Of a stretch of 64,000 nucleotides of DNA, positions 14,666-28,750 are shown one piece after another. The stretch comes from Ophiosphaerella korrae. Lineage: Eukaryota; Ascomycota; Dothideomycetes; Pleosporales; Phaeosphaeriaceae. Below the pieces are notes generated by a model. The model saw nothing but the letters and a program-made list of their open reading frames with translations, was not told where the DNA came from and searched no databases. Both the position numbers and the translations under genes were made by a program. The stretch is taken from contig JALNQF010000167.1 of the NCBI GenBank assembly GCA_028456385.1, forward strand, positions 1 through 64,000. The letters are read 5' to 3'. The number at the start of each line of letters is the position of its first letter. Position 1 is the stretch's first letter.

Positions 14666-15162
14666 GTACTATAGCTATAATAAGAGAAAACTAATTTAAG
14701 CTAGTTAGCCTTACTATAGATAATAGAATTACGTACAACCTATAAGGTAATAAACTTAACTAAGAGACTAACTATAATAGAGACACGTAATAAATTCGCG
14801 ATTTGCGATCTTAGTAAATACAAAGTATAAAGCTAAGTACGTAATAAATTTGTAATTTACAATCTTAGTAAATACAAAGTATAAAGCTAAGTACGTAATA
14901 AATTTACAATTTATAATCTTAGTAAATATAAAGTATAAAGCTAGCTAAGGGACCTAAGTATATAGTTAGTAGTAATATCTATTACTAAGATAGTATTAGT
15001 AATTTAATTATTAACTACGAGCAACAATACTAAGATAGTTATAAAATATCTTCTATTGTTTATAGCCTATTATAGATTATAATACAAACTCTTATTATTA
15101 CTTCTTAATCTACTAATAACCTATAGGTTACTAAGAAGTTAACCTTAGGTAACTAAGTTACA
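14666..15162 (+). repeat. E1 3' LTR
   Basis: A 497-bp copy of the 5' LTR, with three 54-bp units (14786-14839, 14840-14893, 14894-14947). Differences from the 5' LTR are mostly C/T and G/A, in keeping with RIP after insertion. Confidence 0.82.
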
Positions 15163-18100
15163 ATATATATTTTCTTATAGTTACTTTCTTTTATCTATAC
15201 CTACCTATTTTAGTAGGTAGTAATTCCTACTATTATAGAATTAGTATTATAAGATTTCTTTAACTTCTTAATTTTCTTATCTTCTATACATATCTACTTT
15301 ATATACTAGTAGTTCTATATTTTATAGTACTTTTTCTAGTAGTACTATATATAATATTATATATATCTTTATTTTATCTAGTATTCTTAGTTTAAATATA
15401 ACTAGCGTAACTTTCTTTTCTACTTTGTATAGTTTTATCTTAACGTTATCTAGTTTTAAACTTAATTGTTTACTCTTAATCTTTTTTTAAATTAACTATA
15501 CTTTTTTCTCTTCTCTAAATTAGAGTTCTTCTTAGTATTTCTTATTATAGTACTTTGTTATTTAATCTTATAGGAATTCTATATCTTATTATAGTTAATT
15601 GTATATTTATTTAAGTTTATTTATAAAGTTTTCTCTTTTTAGAGACTAAGATACTTTAAATCTTAGTATCTAGTATATATTAGAGTTAAATCTATAGTTT
15701 ATAAAAAAAAGTAATACTCTTATTACTATATTATTTACGCGGTTATATACTAATTATACTATAGGTAGTAACTATACCTAGTTATTCTAATTATAGTTAA
15801 AGTAGTATCTTAAATACTATTCTACTATTTAATTTATACGTTCTAATTATCTATTTATCTATAAGTAGTATACTATTAATATTATACAACTAACTCCTAA
15901 TTACGCTATTATTATTCTCTATAGTTTTAATATATATCTTATATTACTATCTATAATAATCTTATCTAGTATACTATACTAGCTAATTATAGTCTCTAGG
16001 ACCTAATATATAGTAACTTCTATCTTACTTTTTTCTTTATATAGTTTAAAGTATAAGTACTTTATAAGCTTATTTACTATTATTAGGATTTTATTATATT
16101 TAACTCCTAATATTAGATATTTTAACTTAAGTAGCTTTGTAATAAAGTCTATTGTAATAACTTCTTAAAGTTATTCTAGTACTTTAACTAGTTATAGTAT
16201 TCTATATAGTATATATCTACTATACTTATTTCTATAGTATTCTATATAATCTTATAGTACTTCTATTACTAGTTATTTTACTTTTAGAATATAGTAATCT
16301 TATAATAATCTATCTAGTATTTTATTAATACTCTAATATCTATATACTAGTAGTTTATAGAATTATTATATAAATTTTCTCTATATCTTACTTAAGATAT
16401 ATATTCTGTAATATACTTTTATAAGTCTTTCTTAGATCTTAAGTTTTTATATTTCTTTAGAGGTTTTTTCTATTTCTTTCTAAATCTATTCTTCTAGCTT
16501 ACTACTCTTTTCTTTAAGTATTTTAGCTATTCTAGGTATATTTAGGATTAAATATCTTTCTTTATTCTTAACTAAAACTATACTATTAGTATTTACTTCT
16601 TTATATAAATCTTGTTTCTTACTAAAAGAGTCTATAAACTAGTTATTTTTATCTTTAGTATATATTATTTTAAAATTAAATATTAATAAAAATTCCTACT
16701 ATCTTATATAGTATTATAATAAGTCTTTATTTAATATAAATATTATATAGTTTTTATAGTCTATATAGACCTTTATTTAGTACTTTACTTTTTATAAGTA
16801 TACTTTCTATTATTTAAATAATTTATAGATTACTAGTATTTCTTTATTATAGATTAAGTAGTTAAGTTCTACTATCTTTATTTTCTTAGAGAAATATTTA
16901 ACTAAGTATTCTTACTTTATAGCTAGTTCCTCTTATATTAGTACTATTCTATAGACTAAGTTTAATATATCTATTTTTACTATTACTAGTAAGTCTAGAT
17001 TATATATTCTAATAACTAGTTCCTCTATAAACTTCTATTTAATCTAGTTAAATACTTTATTATATTCCTAAGTCTCTTTAAATAGCGTATCTTTTTTTAT
17101 AAGTTTAATTAATAGTTCTCTTATTTTAAACTATCTTATTATTAACTTTATATAATAGTTTACTAACCTATAAAACTATTCTACTTCTTATAGGTTATTA
17201 AGTATTAGCTCTTTCTAAATTACTTTAATCTTATTTAAGTTAATCTATATTTTTCCTAGTTTAATAATAAATCTAAGGAAATTAGTTTCTTTTATATAGA
17301 ACTTGTATTTCCTTATTTTAAATAATAGTCTATTTTCTACTAGTTTTTCTAGTACTTTATATATATATTATACGTGTTCTTCTTCTATTTCTAAGAATAT
17401 AAAGATATTATCTATCTATATAAATATAAAAACGTCTAGATATTCTTTTAGAACTATATTTATTCTTTCTTAGAATACTACTAGTATATTTATTAATATA
17501 AAGGGTATAACTATATACTTAAATAGTTTATATTACGTTCTAAATACTATTTTCTATTTATTACCTTTTTTAATTCTAATCTAGTAGTAAGCCTTTTAGA
17601 TATTTAGTTTTATAAAGATTTAAGCTTTTTATAGCTTACTTTATATCTTATCTATATATAGTAAAAGGTATTTATTCTTACTTATAATTATATTTATCTT
17701 CTTAAAGTCTACGTAACGTTTCTTATTATTTATCTCTTTTTATCTATAAATATAAGTCTATATACTACTAAGGATTATAATTCTTATATCTATCCTTTCT
17801 TTATTATATTTTTAATAAATACATATTTTATCTTAGATTCTTCTTTAGTTTTTTAATAGACTAGGCTCTATCTTACGTCTTTTCTTTCCTCTAGGTCTAT
17901 TACTAAGTCCTATAGCTAATATTCTAGAAGGTAGTCTTTAAGTTTAGTAAGTTATTTCTCTTATTTTTTATATTCCTCTTAGAATTCTCTTTTATATATA
18001 CTTATGTTAGCTTTTAATATTTTTTTCTTAGAGTAGTTAATTTTTATTATTCTCTAATTAATTCTTATATTAGTTATCTATAACTATAGTATTTCTAGTA

Positions 18101-20982
18101 TTATTTTTTACTTATTATTTATTATTATTATATCTATAACTATATTTCTAATTTCTAATCTTTAAATCTTTATTATAGAGGGTATTGTTTTAAACCTAAT
18201 AGGTTCCTAGAATAGTTTTCCTTTAATAGTACTTAGCTATTAAGAGTACTTTTTTATTATATACTTTATTCTTTATATTTTTATAAACTTCTTTAATATA
18301 ATGTTTTTTATAGCTCTACTATTAATTATTACTTATACTTTCTTTCTTTAGAATATACTTATTTTTGTAATATATAGGCTTCTTATACCTTTTAGCTATT
18401 CTTACTTAAGTAGTTTAGTAAATTATCTATCTTTTTAAGGCTATTACTTTATCTTTTATTTATAGTTCTTGTATTTTAGATATTTATTACATATATATTT
18501 ATACTATAGTCTTCCTTAGACGTATTCTTTAGATAGCTTAGGTCTTAGTTTAATTAATATATACTCCTTATTTAGTATTTTAATTATTTCCTAACCTTAG
18601 ATATCTTTTTTTAAAATTACTCTCTTATAATTATATCCTTTTCTTTATACTAGCTATATATAATTACGTGCCTTTAATTCTCTATATAAGTAGTAGTTTG
18701 TATTTAAGTATAATACCTAGGATATTTTAAAATATACTAGATACTCTAGATCTATTCTTTTATTGTCTTCTACTTAGTATTTGTCTATACTAGGTCTTGT
18801 TATTATTAGGACGTAGTATACTATTAGTACTTATAGTATATATACTTTATTAATCTATTACGTCTTTCTTATAAAGTACTACTATTCTTATTATATAGAT
18901 ATTCTTTATATTATAACTATAGATTACTCTATCTATTTTTAGAATATTATAAACTTTATTACTTTTAGATTAAGTTCTTTTTAGTTTTTATATACTTTTT
19001 CTATACTTATAACTAGTAAGTATTTCTAAATAAACTACTATTATTTGTTTTATTTCGCTATATCTATTATTATATAGCTATTATAACTATATATATTTAA
19101 CTAGGTATACTCTATACTTTTTATATTAACTTATCTCTTATCTTCTTATAGTCTTTTAGAAGAGACTATAGTAGTCTCTTTATCTAGTACTAGTCTTTTA
19201 GCTTTAGTTTATAGAGTCTAAGGCTCTTCTCTTTCTAAGTCTTCTATTAGTAGGTTTATTATACGTCTTGTTTCTTTAAGCTATACTTAAGTTCTACTTT
19301 CTTTTATTACTACTACTCTATTCTTCTATAGAAACTATCTTACTCTTTACTTACTAAAAAGATATATATAGTAGTTATTATTATAATAAAAGGTCTTATT
19401 AAGTATTATATATTATATTTCTCTACTCTTAGCTACTTTCTATTAAGGTTTAGCTTATACTTTTAGTACTTCTTTTTTATTCTTAGTTATCTTTAACTAT
19501 ATTTCTTTCTTTTAGTCTTTACTTCTATAGTCTTTTATAAAGTGTCTTAGTTTCTAATACTTATAATATACTATATCTTTCTTCTATTTAGAATAGTAGT
19601 CTTTTACGTAGTAGCCTTTCTTACTATAGTTAAAGTACGTAAAGTCTTTATTTTTCTTCTTCTTCTTATCCTTATTAGTATTAATAATTATAGGGTCCTT
19701 AGTATCTTAAGTTCTAGTTTATCTTCTATACTTATTCTTCTTCTATTCTTAAAGATTATTATCTATTTATATTACCTATTTTTTTAGAGCTTCTAGTATT
19801 TTTAGTTTTTCTTTATAAATTATTTTATATTAGATTTTTAAGTTTAATCCTTGTTTAAACTATAATATTAGAGCTAACTTGTATTATTCTATATTTTATA
19901 ATAGTTAATTAAACTATAATATATATTTAAGAATACTCTTATATTATATAAGCCTCTTAAGCTTCTCTTTAGCTTATTAAGTAATATCTATATCTCTAAA
20001 TACTAATCTTATTTATTTAGTAAAGTATTTATAACTTCTAAAGATAGCTTTTATTTTATCTTATTATATTCTTAGAGCGTATATTATATAATCTATATAG
20101 TAAGGTTTAAACTATCTTATTATATCTTCTTTAAGGTATATTCTAATATATATTACTTTCTTATCTTCTTTATTAAAGTATAGTACTTATATATTAATCT
20201 AGAGTTATACTAATACTATAAAAGGTCTTACTTTTTCCTTTATTCTATTAAGCTTCTTAAGTATAAGTATCTTAAGTAGTTTCTTTATTATACTTATCTC
20301 TAGTCTTTAGGTAATTTATTCTATATAGTTCTATCCTACTATAATAGCTTTAACCTATACTTTATTTTACTTAGCGTAGTCTTATAGTTCCTTGTTTTAT
20401 ATTTCTAAAGTATTAATTACTATTTTTATATCTTCTTTCTCTAAGATTAAGTTGTTTAGGTAGTCTTTAATTACCTTCTATATAGTATTATCTAATTTAT
20501 AACTACTTAGAAGTACTTTACTTTCTTTCTTAGTTTAACTTTCTACTATTATATTAGCTAGACTATATACTACTTATACTTTACTTCTCTTAATAGCTAA
20601 ATTAGTAAGGTATAATAAAGTTACCTACTATTAACTATAAGTAACTCTTAAAAAGTATTAATAGATTAGAAAGTAATAGTAGAAGCTTGTATTATAATTA
20701 AATAATAACTATAAATAATAATTAATTTATATATACAATATTAAGTATTAGCGTTTTAGGTTAGAGATTAGATTACTAATACTATCCTAATAATACGTAT
20801 TACTACTAACTATATACTTCTACTAATCTATTTATACAACTTTATAGATTACTTTATATTACGTATCTAGGTTGTAGTTTATTTCCTAATCTAAGTTATT
20901 ACTCTACTTATCCTATACTTTATTTATACTTAAGTTAGGTCTAATTAGTTCTATCTTAATTTCTCTTATTATACCTATAATA
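15163..20982 (-). mobile_element. E0: heavily RIP-degraded gypsy element, right part
   Basis: On the minus strand this segment contains gag (about 20,600-19,400) followed by pol, with the reverse-transcriptase region near 17,400-17,700 and the end of pol near 15,200, continuing at 545-210. The 5' LTR is 20611-20982 (372 bp). CpA and TpG are scarcer here than in E1 or E4. The LTR is of the subtype seen at 24287-24678 and differs from the LTR fragment at position 1. E0 seems to have inserted in E6 at aataa (20983-20987). Confidence 0.75.
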
Positions 20983-23900
20983 AATAAAGTTTATAATATT
21001 CTAAAAATAGATTAAATAAAATATAGTTATAGTAAAAAGAATAATTATATAACAAGAATAGTAGTACTTTATAAAAAAATATAATAGATTAATAAAGCCT
21101 ATACACTACGTATACTAGTAGTATACTATATCCTAGTAATAATAAGACCTAGTATAGATAAATAATAGGTAGGAAATAATAAAAGAATAGATTTAGAGCT
21201 CCTAGTATATTTTAAAATATCCTAAGTATTATACTTAAATATAAATTACTACTTATATAGAGAATTAAAAGTATAAAATTATATATAGCTAGTATAAAGA
21301 AAAGGATATAATTATATAAAACTAATATTAAATAAAGATAGTTAAAGTTAGGAAATATTTAAAATACCTAATAAAGAATATATATTAATTAGACTAGTAC
21401 CTAAACTTTCTAAAGAATATTTCTAAAGAAGACTATAGTATAAATATATATAATAAATGTCTAAAATACAAGAACTATAAATAGAAGATAGAGTAATAGC
21501 CCTAAAAGGATAGATAGTTTACTAAATTACCTAAGTAAGAATAGCTAGAAAGTATTAAAGGCCTAAATATTACAAAAACAACTATATACTAAGAAAAAAA
21601 AGTATAGGTAATAATTAATAGTCGAGCTATAAAGAACTTTATATTAAAAAAGTTTATAGAAATATAAGAAATAAAGTATATAATAAAGAAGTACTTATAA
21701 TAGCTAAGTACTATTAAAAGAAAGCTATTCTAAGAACCTATTAGGTTTAAAACAGTACCTTCTATACTAAAGATAAAAGGATTAGAAAATAGAAATATTG
21801 TTATAGATATAATAATAATTAATAATAAATAATAAATAATATTAAGAATACTATAGTTATAAACAACTAACTATTAGATTAATTAAAAAATTAAAAAAAT
21901 TAGCTACTTTAAGAAAGAAATATAAAGAGCTAACATAAGGATATATAAAAGAAAATTCGTAGAAGACTATAAGAAATAAGTAAAGTAACTTACTAAACCT
22001 AAAGATTACCTTCTAGACTATTAGCTATAGGACTTAGTAATAGACCTAGAAAAAGAAAAAGATATAAGATAGAGCCTAGTCTACTAAAAAACTAAAGAAA
22101 AATCTAAGATAGAATAAGTATTTATTAAAAATATAACAAAGAAAAAATAGATATAAGAATTCTATTCTTTTATAGTATATAGACTTATATTTATAGATAA
22201 AAAAGAGATAAATAATAAGAGACTTTATATAGACTTTAGAAAAACAAATATAAGGATAAATAAGAATTAATACTCTTTACTATATATAGACAAGATATAA
22301 GATAAGCTATAAAAAGCTTAAATCTTTATAAAACTAGATATCTAAAACGCCTACTATTAGATTAGAATTAAAAATAGTAATAAATAAAAAATAGTATTTA
22401 GAATATAGGATAGACTATTTAAATATATAGTAATTCCCTCTAGATTAACAAATATACTAGTAGTCTCCTAAGAAAGAATAAATATAGTCCTAAAAAAATA
22501 CTTAGATATTTTTATATTTATGTACCTAGACAATATCTTTATATTCTTAGAAATAGAGGAAAAACACCTATAATATATATATAGAGTACTAGAGAAACTA
22601 GTATAAAATAAACTATTCTTTAAAATAAAGAAATATAAGTTCTATATAAAAAAAACAGATTTCCTTAGATTTATTATTAAACTAGGAAAAATATAGATTA
22701 ACCTAAATACAATTAAAGTAATTTAAGAATAGCTAATATTAAAAAACCTATAAGAAGTATAATATTTTTATAGGCTAGTAAACTTTTATAGAAAATTAAT
22801 AGTCAAATAGTTTAAAATAATAGAACTATTAATAAAACTTATTATAAAGATACGCTATTTAAATAGACTAAGAAATACGACAAGGTATTTAACTACGTTA
22901 AATAGAAATTTATAGAAAACCTAGTTATTAGAATATATAACCTAGAGCTACTAGCTATAGTAAAGATAGACGTATCTAATTTAGTTTATAGAATAGTACT
23001 AATACAAGAGGACTAAGCTATAAAATAAAAATACTTAGTTAAATACTTCTCTAAGAAGATAAAGCTAGTAGAGCTTAACTACCTAATTTATAATAAAGAA
23101 ATACTAGTAATCTATAAAGTATTTAAGTAATAGAGAGTATACTTATAAGTAGTAAAGTACTAAACAAAGGTTTATACTAACTATAAGAATCTTATAAGAT
23201 TTATAATAAATAAAGACTTATTATAATACTATATAAAATAGTAAGAATATTTATTAATATTTAATATAAAAATTAGATATACTAAAAGTAAATATAATTA
23301 ATTTATAAATACTTTAAGTAGAAGACTAGACTTATAAGAAGAAGTAAATACTACTAGTATAGTTCTAGTTAAGTATAAGGAAAGATATCTAGTTTTAAAT
23401 AAACCTAGAATAGTTATAATACTTAAGAGAAAAATTAGTAAGCTAGATAAATTAATTTAAAAAGAAATAAAAGAAGCTTCTAAAGAAATAAAAAAAACTT
23501 TAAATCTAAGAAGGACGTATAAAATTATATAGAAGAACGTATAGATAAGAAAAGGTAAATATAAGAAGATACCTAGAAACTAAAAGATAACTTTAACTAC
23601 CTTAAGAAACTAGAAGAGTTCTAAAATTAAAACTCTCTAGAACGCCTTATAGTAAACTAAGAGAACTTATAATACTAATAATAGATAGAGAAAAGATAGG
23701 AGTAGATATAATAAGAGCTAGAGTAGCCTCTATAGCGTCTTTAAGGTCTATCTTAGCTTCTAAGGTATAAGACTATTTAGATAATCTAGCGTTATTATAA
23801 GCTATTAGCTTATAAAAGTAGTTATTATAAGCCTAAAGTTTTACTATCTTATAAGTAGTCTTAGAGATTAGGTTATACTAAGCTTACTCTATATTAGCTA

Positions 23901-24678
23901 GCTATAACAATAGTTTTACTTAAGCTCTATTAATAGCTTACCTTATATAATTTAGAACTAAGAGATCTAGTTATAATTAAATACTTATGCTTAGTAAGAG
24001 AAATACTAGAAGGAGTATAATAGTACTAAATATTAGTATAAATATACTTACTATAGGCCTTACTATCTTTTAAAGATATAAGATAAGTTAACCTAAAACT
24101 ATTATAATAAAAACAAGGAAATATTTTAATACTATTTTAAGTAACTTAATCTACAAAAAGTACTTTATTACGTTAAGAATAATAAGGTATAGAGAATAAT
24201 AAAGAACTTAATATTAATAAAGAAATAGAGCTAATAACCTTAGATATAGGATAGTAAAACAAGAACCTACTTAAAGAGAAAAATAGTATTATAGAAGTAA
24301 TAAGAGGAATTAAAATAGAGCTAATTAGCCCTAACCTAAGTACTAACAAAGTAATAGATAAGCGAAGTAATAACTTTAATTAAGAAGTTAATTACAATAA
24401 AGATACGTAATAACTTTATAACTTTCTAAAGCTTAGTAATTACAAAGCTATAAAGCTAGAGAATTAGTAGAAGTATATAGTTAGTAATAATATATATTAT
24501 TAGGATAATATTAGTAATCTAATCTCTAACCTAGAACGCTAATATATAATATTATATACATAAATTAACTATTATTTATAGTTATTACTAATTACTATAT
24601 AAGCCTTTACTATTACTTTCTAATCTACTAATACTATAGAAAGGTTTCTTATAGCTAATATTAGGTAACTATATTATA
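20983..24678 (+). mobile_element. E6: gypsy element, 3' part, integrase deleted
   Basis: The plus strand resumes in the middle of a gypsy polyprotein (the part that precedes the protease) directly after the E0 LTR, so E0 landed inside E6. Protease, reverse transcriptase (YLDN motif near 22,520-22,540) and RNase H can be followed to about 23,510. There the frame jumps to the chromodomain, leaving no room for the roughly 1-kb integrase. The 3' LTR is 24287-24678 (392 bp). The 5' half lies outside the window. All frames are broken by TAG/TAA. Confidence 0.75.
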
Positions 24679-27600
24679 TATAACTAATAATTAATACTTT
24701 AGAAATATAGAATAAAGAACTATAAGACTATATTAACTAAAATAAAGTATAGATTAAGGCTATTATAGTAGGCTAGAACTAAATAAAATAAATTACTAAA
24801 AGACTAGAGATAAGTATAATAAAGAAACTACCTAAAATACTTATACTAGAGAAGTTTAATAGAACCTAAGAGAAACTAAAGATCTTTTTAGCCTTTATAT
24901 AACTCTAGATAGATATATAAGTAACTTACTTTAATATAGAAGAAAAGAAAGTAGCGTATATTAGACTATACTTTAAGAAAAACATAATAAGATAGTTTAA
25001 ACCTTACTAGATAGATTATATACTACAAGCTCTAAGAATAAAAAAAGATAAGATAATAGTTATCTTTAGAAGCTACGAATATTTTATACAACAAATAAGA
25101 GTAGTATTTAAGGATATAGATATTACCTAATAATCTAAAGAAAAGCTTAAAAGGCTTAAACAATACAAGAGTATTTTAGAATATATACTAAGGTTTAAAT
25201 AACTATCCTAGAATATAGAATAGAATAAGCTATCTCTAATATTAAGGTTTAAATAAGGACTAAGTAAAGCAATCTAATATAAATTAATCTAGATAGAAAA
25301 ACTAAGAATACTATAAGCCCTAAAGGAATAGGTAATATAAGTAGATAATAATCTCTAAGAATAGAAAAAAAATAAGTATAAAGAATAACCTAGTAACTAT
25401 AATAGAGGAGACCTTATAATCTTTAATACTAATAAAGATAAAAATAAAAAGAAGAATAAAGACTTTATATACTTTAATTATAGTAAAAAAAGCGACTATA
25501 TAAAAGATTATTAGTTATAATAGAAAAATAATATAGTATATTATATATATAGGAAGCTAAGATACTTTATAAAAGACTATAGAAGTAAAGACTTTAAGAA
25601 AGATAAAGAAGCTTAGTTAAAGATAACTAAGAGTAAGAAAGAGGTACCTAAAGTATAAGCTAAGCTCTAAGAAAAAATAGTAGTAACCTAAGAAATATAG
25701 TATATAATACTCTATTAGACCTTTTATTATAATAACAATTACTATATATACTTTTCTAGTAAGTAAAGAGTAAGATAGTTCTTATAGAAGAATAGAGTAG
25801 TAGTAATAAAAGAAAGAACTTAAGTATAGCTTAAAAAAATAAAACGTATAATAGACTTACTAATAGAAGACTTAGAAAGAGAATATTATAATACTAAGTA
25901 GTAAGTAAGCTATTATATTATACGTAATTAGGCTAAGTAATATAGCGTAGTAGAATACGTAACTATTTAGTAGTAAACGCTCTAGAGCGAACGCTCTAGA
26001 GTAAATACTCTAGAATAAGCGCTCTAGAGTAAACACTCTAGAGTAAGCGCTTAGGAATAAACACTAGATAGCAAGTATATAGGAACGTCGATAGACCTTT
26101 ATAGACTATTATATTTAATTTCTTCTTTATCTCTTATTTTAATAGAGTATTATAACTAATACTTTAATTAGATTCTTATCTATCTATTAATACTTATATA
26201 CCTTGTAATACTCTAATAAGAACTAACTATTAATTAAGTTAAGAAACTAACTTATTTATTAACCTCGCCTATCTTATAGAAGCCTACTTACTCTTATTAC
26301 TCTTACTTAGTTCTAAGAACTTAATAAAGAAGAGCCCTAAACTCTATTAATCTAGGCTAAAAGATTAGTACTAGATAAAGAAACTACTATAGCTACCTCT
26401 AAAGAACTATAAAGAGGTAAGAAATAAGTTAATATAAGAAGTATAGAGTATACCTAGTTAAATATATATTGTTATATTAGCTATATAATAATAGATATAG
26501 TAGAATAAAATAATAAATAGTAGTTTATTTAGAAATACTTACTAGTTATAAGTATAGAGAAAGTGTATAAAGACTAAAAAGAACGTAATCCTAAAGTAAT
26601 AAAGTTTATATTCTAAAATTAGATAGAGAAAAATATAGTTATAGTAAGGAGAATACCTATATAAAGAGAGTAGTAATACTTTATAAGAAAGACGTAATAG
26701 ATTAATAAAGCCTATATACTACGTATACTAGTAGTATACTACGTCTTAGTAATAACAAGACTTAGTATAGATAAGTACTAAGTAGGAGACAATAAAAGAA
26801 TAGATCTAGAGTATTTAGTAATTATTAAAATATTATAGATATTATACCTAAACACAAGTTACTATATATATAGAGAATTAAAAGTACAAAACTATATATA
26901 GCTAATATAGAAAAAAGGATATAACTATATAAAGGTAATTTTAAGAAAAGATATCTAGGGTTAAAAGATAATTAAGATTCCTAACGAAGAATATATATTA
27001 ATTAGACTAGGACTAAAATTATCTAAAGAATATATCTAAAGAAGACTATAGTATAGATATATATATAATAAATGTCTAAAATATAAAAACTATAAATATA
27101 AGGTAGAGTAATAGCCCTAGAAGAATAGATAATTTAAAGAATAACCTTAGTATAAAAGGCTAGAAGGTATAATAGGCCTATATATTATAAATTAAAGTAT
27201 CCTTTAAGAGAAGAAAGTATAAATTATAATTAATAGTAAAGCTATAAAGAACTTTATATTAAAGAAGTTTATAGAAAAATAAGGAATATACTATATAATA
27301 AAAAGATACTCTTAATAACTAAGTATAATTAAAAGAAAACTATTTTAGGAACCTATTAAGTTTAAAACAGTATTTCTATATTAGAGCTAGAAGGACTAAA
27401 GATTAAGAATATAGTTATAGATAACTAACCTAAAGATTAATTAGAGAATAGAGAGAATTAGCTACCCTAAAAAAGATATATTAAAAGCTAATATAAGTAT
27501 ATATAAAGGAGAATTCCTAGAAGAATATAAGAAATAAGAAAAATAACTTACTAAACATAATAACTATCTTCTAGAATATTAGCTATAGGACTTAGTAATA

Positions 27601-28701
27601 GACCTAGAAGAAGGAAAAAACGTAGGATAGAGCCTAGTTTACTAAAAATCTAAAGAAAAATTAAAGATTAAGTAAAAGTTTATTAAAAACGCAATAAGAA
27701 AAGAATAGATACAAGAATCTTAATCCTTAGTAGTATATAGACTTATCTTTATAGACAAGAAAGAGATAAAATATAAATAACTTTACGTAGATTTTAGAAA
27801 AATAAACGCAATTATAGATAAAAACTAATATCCCCTACTATATATAAATAAAATATAAAATAGGCTATAAAAGGATTAAATCTTTATAAAGCTAGATATC
27901 TCGAACGCCTACTATTAGATTAGAATCAAGATAGGTAATAAATAGAAAATAGCGTTTAGAATATAGTATAAACTATTTAAGTATATAGTTATACCTTTTA
28001 GATTAATAAATACACTAGTAGTATTCTAAGAAAGAATTAATATAGTCCTAAGAGAATACCTAGACGTATTTATATTTATATACTTAGACAATATCTTTAT
28101 ATTCTAAGAATTAGAGGAAGAAGACGTATAATATATATACAAGGTACTAGAAAAACTAGTAAAAAACAAATTGTTCCTTAAAATAAGGAAATACAAGTTC
28201 TATACTAAAGAAACTAAATTAATAACTTTAGCTCTAGGGTAAAGAAATAAGGACCTACCTAAAGGAGGGAATAGTGTTATAGGCGTAACAAGAGAAATCA
28301 AGATAGAGCTAATTAGTTCTAACTTAAGTGCTAACGAAGTATAGGATAAGTAGGGTAATAACCTAGATTAGGAAATAAATTACAACCTAAACATATAGTA
28401 GTAATCTATAAATATATATAATAGATTAAGGTAATCTATAAATACGTGTAATAGATTAAGAGTAATCTATAAGGTTGCACAATAGATTAATAGAAGTATA
28501 TAGTTAGTAGTAATGCGCATTATTAAGATAGTATTAGTAATCTAATTTTTAACTAAGAGCGACAATACTTAATATTACAAGAATCTTCTATTATTTATAG
28601 CCTATTACTTAATTACAATATAAGCTTTTATTATTACCTTTTAATCTACTAACAACCCCTATAGTAGTTACTTGTAGTTAACGATAGGTAGCCCTATTAC
28701 A
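24679..28701 (+). mobile_element. E7: gypsy element, 3' part with internal deletion
   Basis: Right after the E6 3' LTR the sequence continues in the early gag region of another plus-strand gypsy element. Gag with zinc-knuckle remnants runs to about 25,650, followed by the pre-protease region (interrupted by a solo LTR at 25884-26326), protease and reverse transcriptase to about 28,206. At AAAGAAACT (28207-28215) reverse transcriptase joins directly to the 3' untranslated region, so RNase H, integrase and chromodomain are lost. The 3' LTR is 28275-28701 (427 bp) with three 30-bp repeats (about 28401-28489). E7 appears to be the oldest, outermost element of the left block. Confidence 0.78.
25884..26326 (+). 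repeat. Solo LTR of the E5 family in E7
   Basis: This 443-bp copy matches the LTRs of E5 (47726-48166, 61175-61616), including the 14-bp tandem array (25976-26073). It is flanked by gagaa (25879-25883) and aagaa (26327-26331), a 5-bp target duplication with one RIP-type G-to-A change. It interrupts the E7 polyprotein after the segment LLIEDLE and the frame resumes on the other side. Confidence 0.85.
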
Positions 28702-28750
28702 CTAGGTATACCTAGAATCTATTAATTAGCTTACTTAAGCTAGTGTTATA

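Larger units (their letters stand above)
546..15162 (+). mobile_element. E1: Ty3/gypsy chromovirus, RIP-degraded, with nested insertions
   Basis: The LTRs are 496 and 497 bp (546-1041, 14666-15162). After subtracting nested E2 (6544-13571 plus a 5-bp duplication) and a solo LTR (3941-4382 plus 5 bp) the element is about 7.1 kb. Read through TAG/TAA, the plus strand gives gag (about 1,060-2,230, zinc knuckles near 2,004-2,160), aspartic protease (near 3,310-3,350), reverse transcriptase (3,880-3,940 and 4,388-4,900, with YLDD changed to YLDN near 4,680), RNase H (about 5,080-5,470), integrase (about 5,690-6,543, resuming at 13,572) and chromodomain (about 13,870-14,040). Nearly all stops fall at expected Gln or Trp codons. 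Flanks are ctata and atata, an imperfect target duplication. It lies inside minus-strand element E0. Confidence 0.85.

Noticed and set aside
25976..26073. CRISPR-like short repeats
   Set aside because: Units are contiguous 14-mers without spacers, lie inside an LTR and are in a eukaryotic genome.
1..28701. Centromeric or telomeric region
   Set aside because: AT-rich RIP-affected gypsy nests are compatible with a centromere, but no telomere repeat or other specific mark is visible, so this is not claimed.
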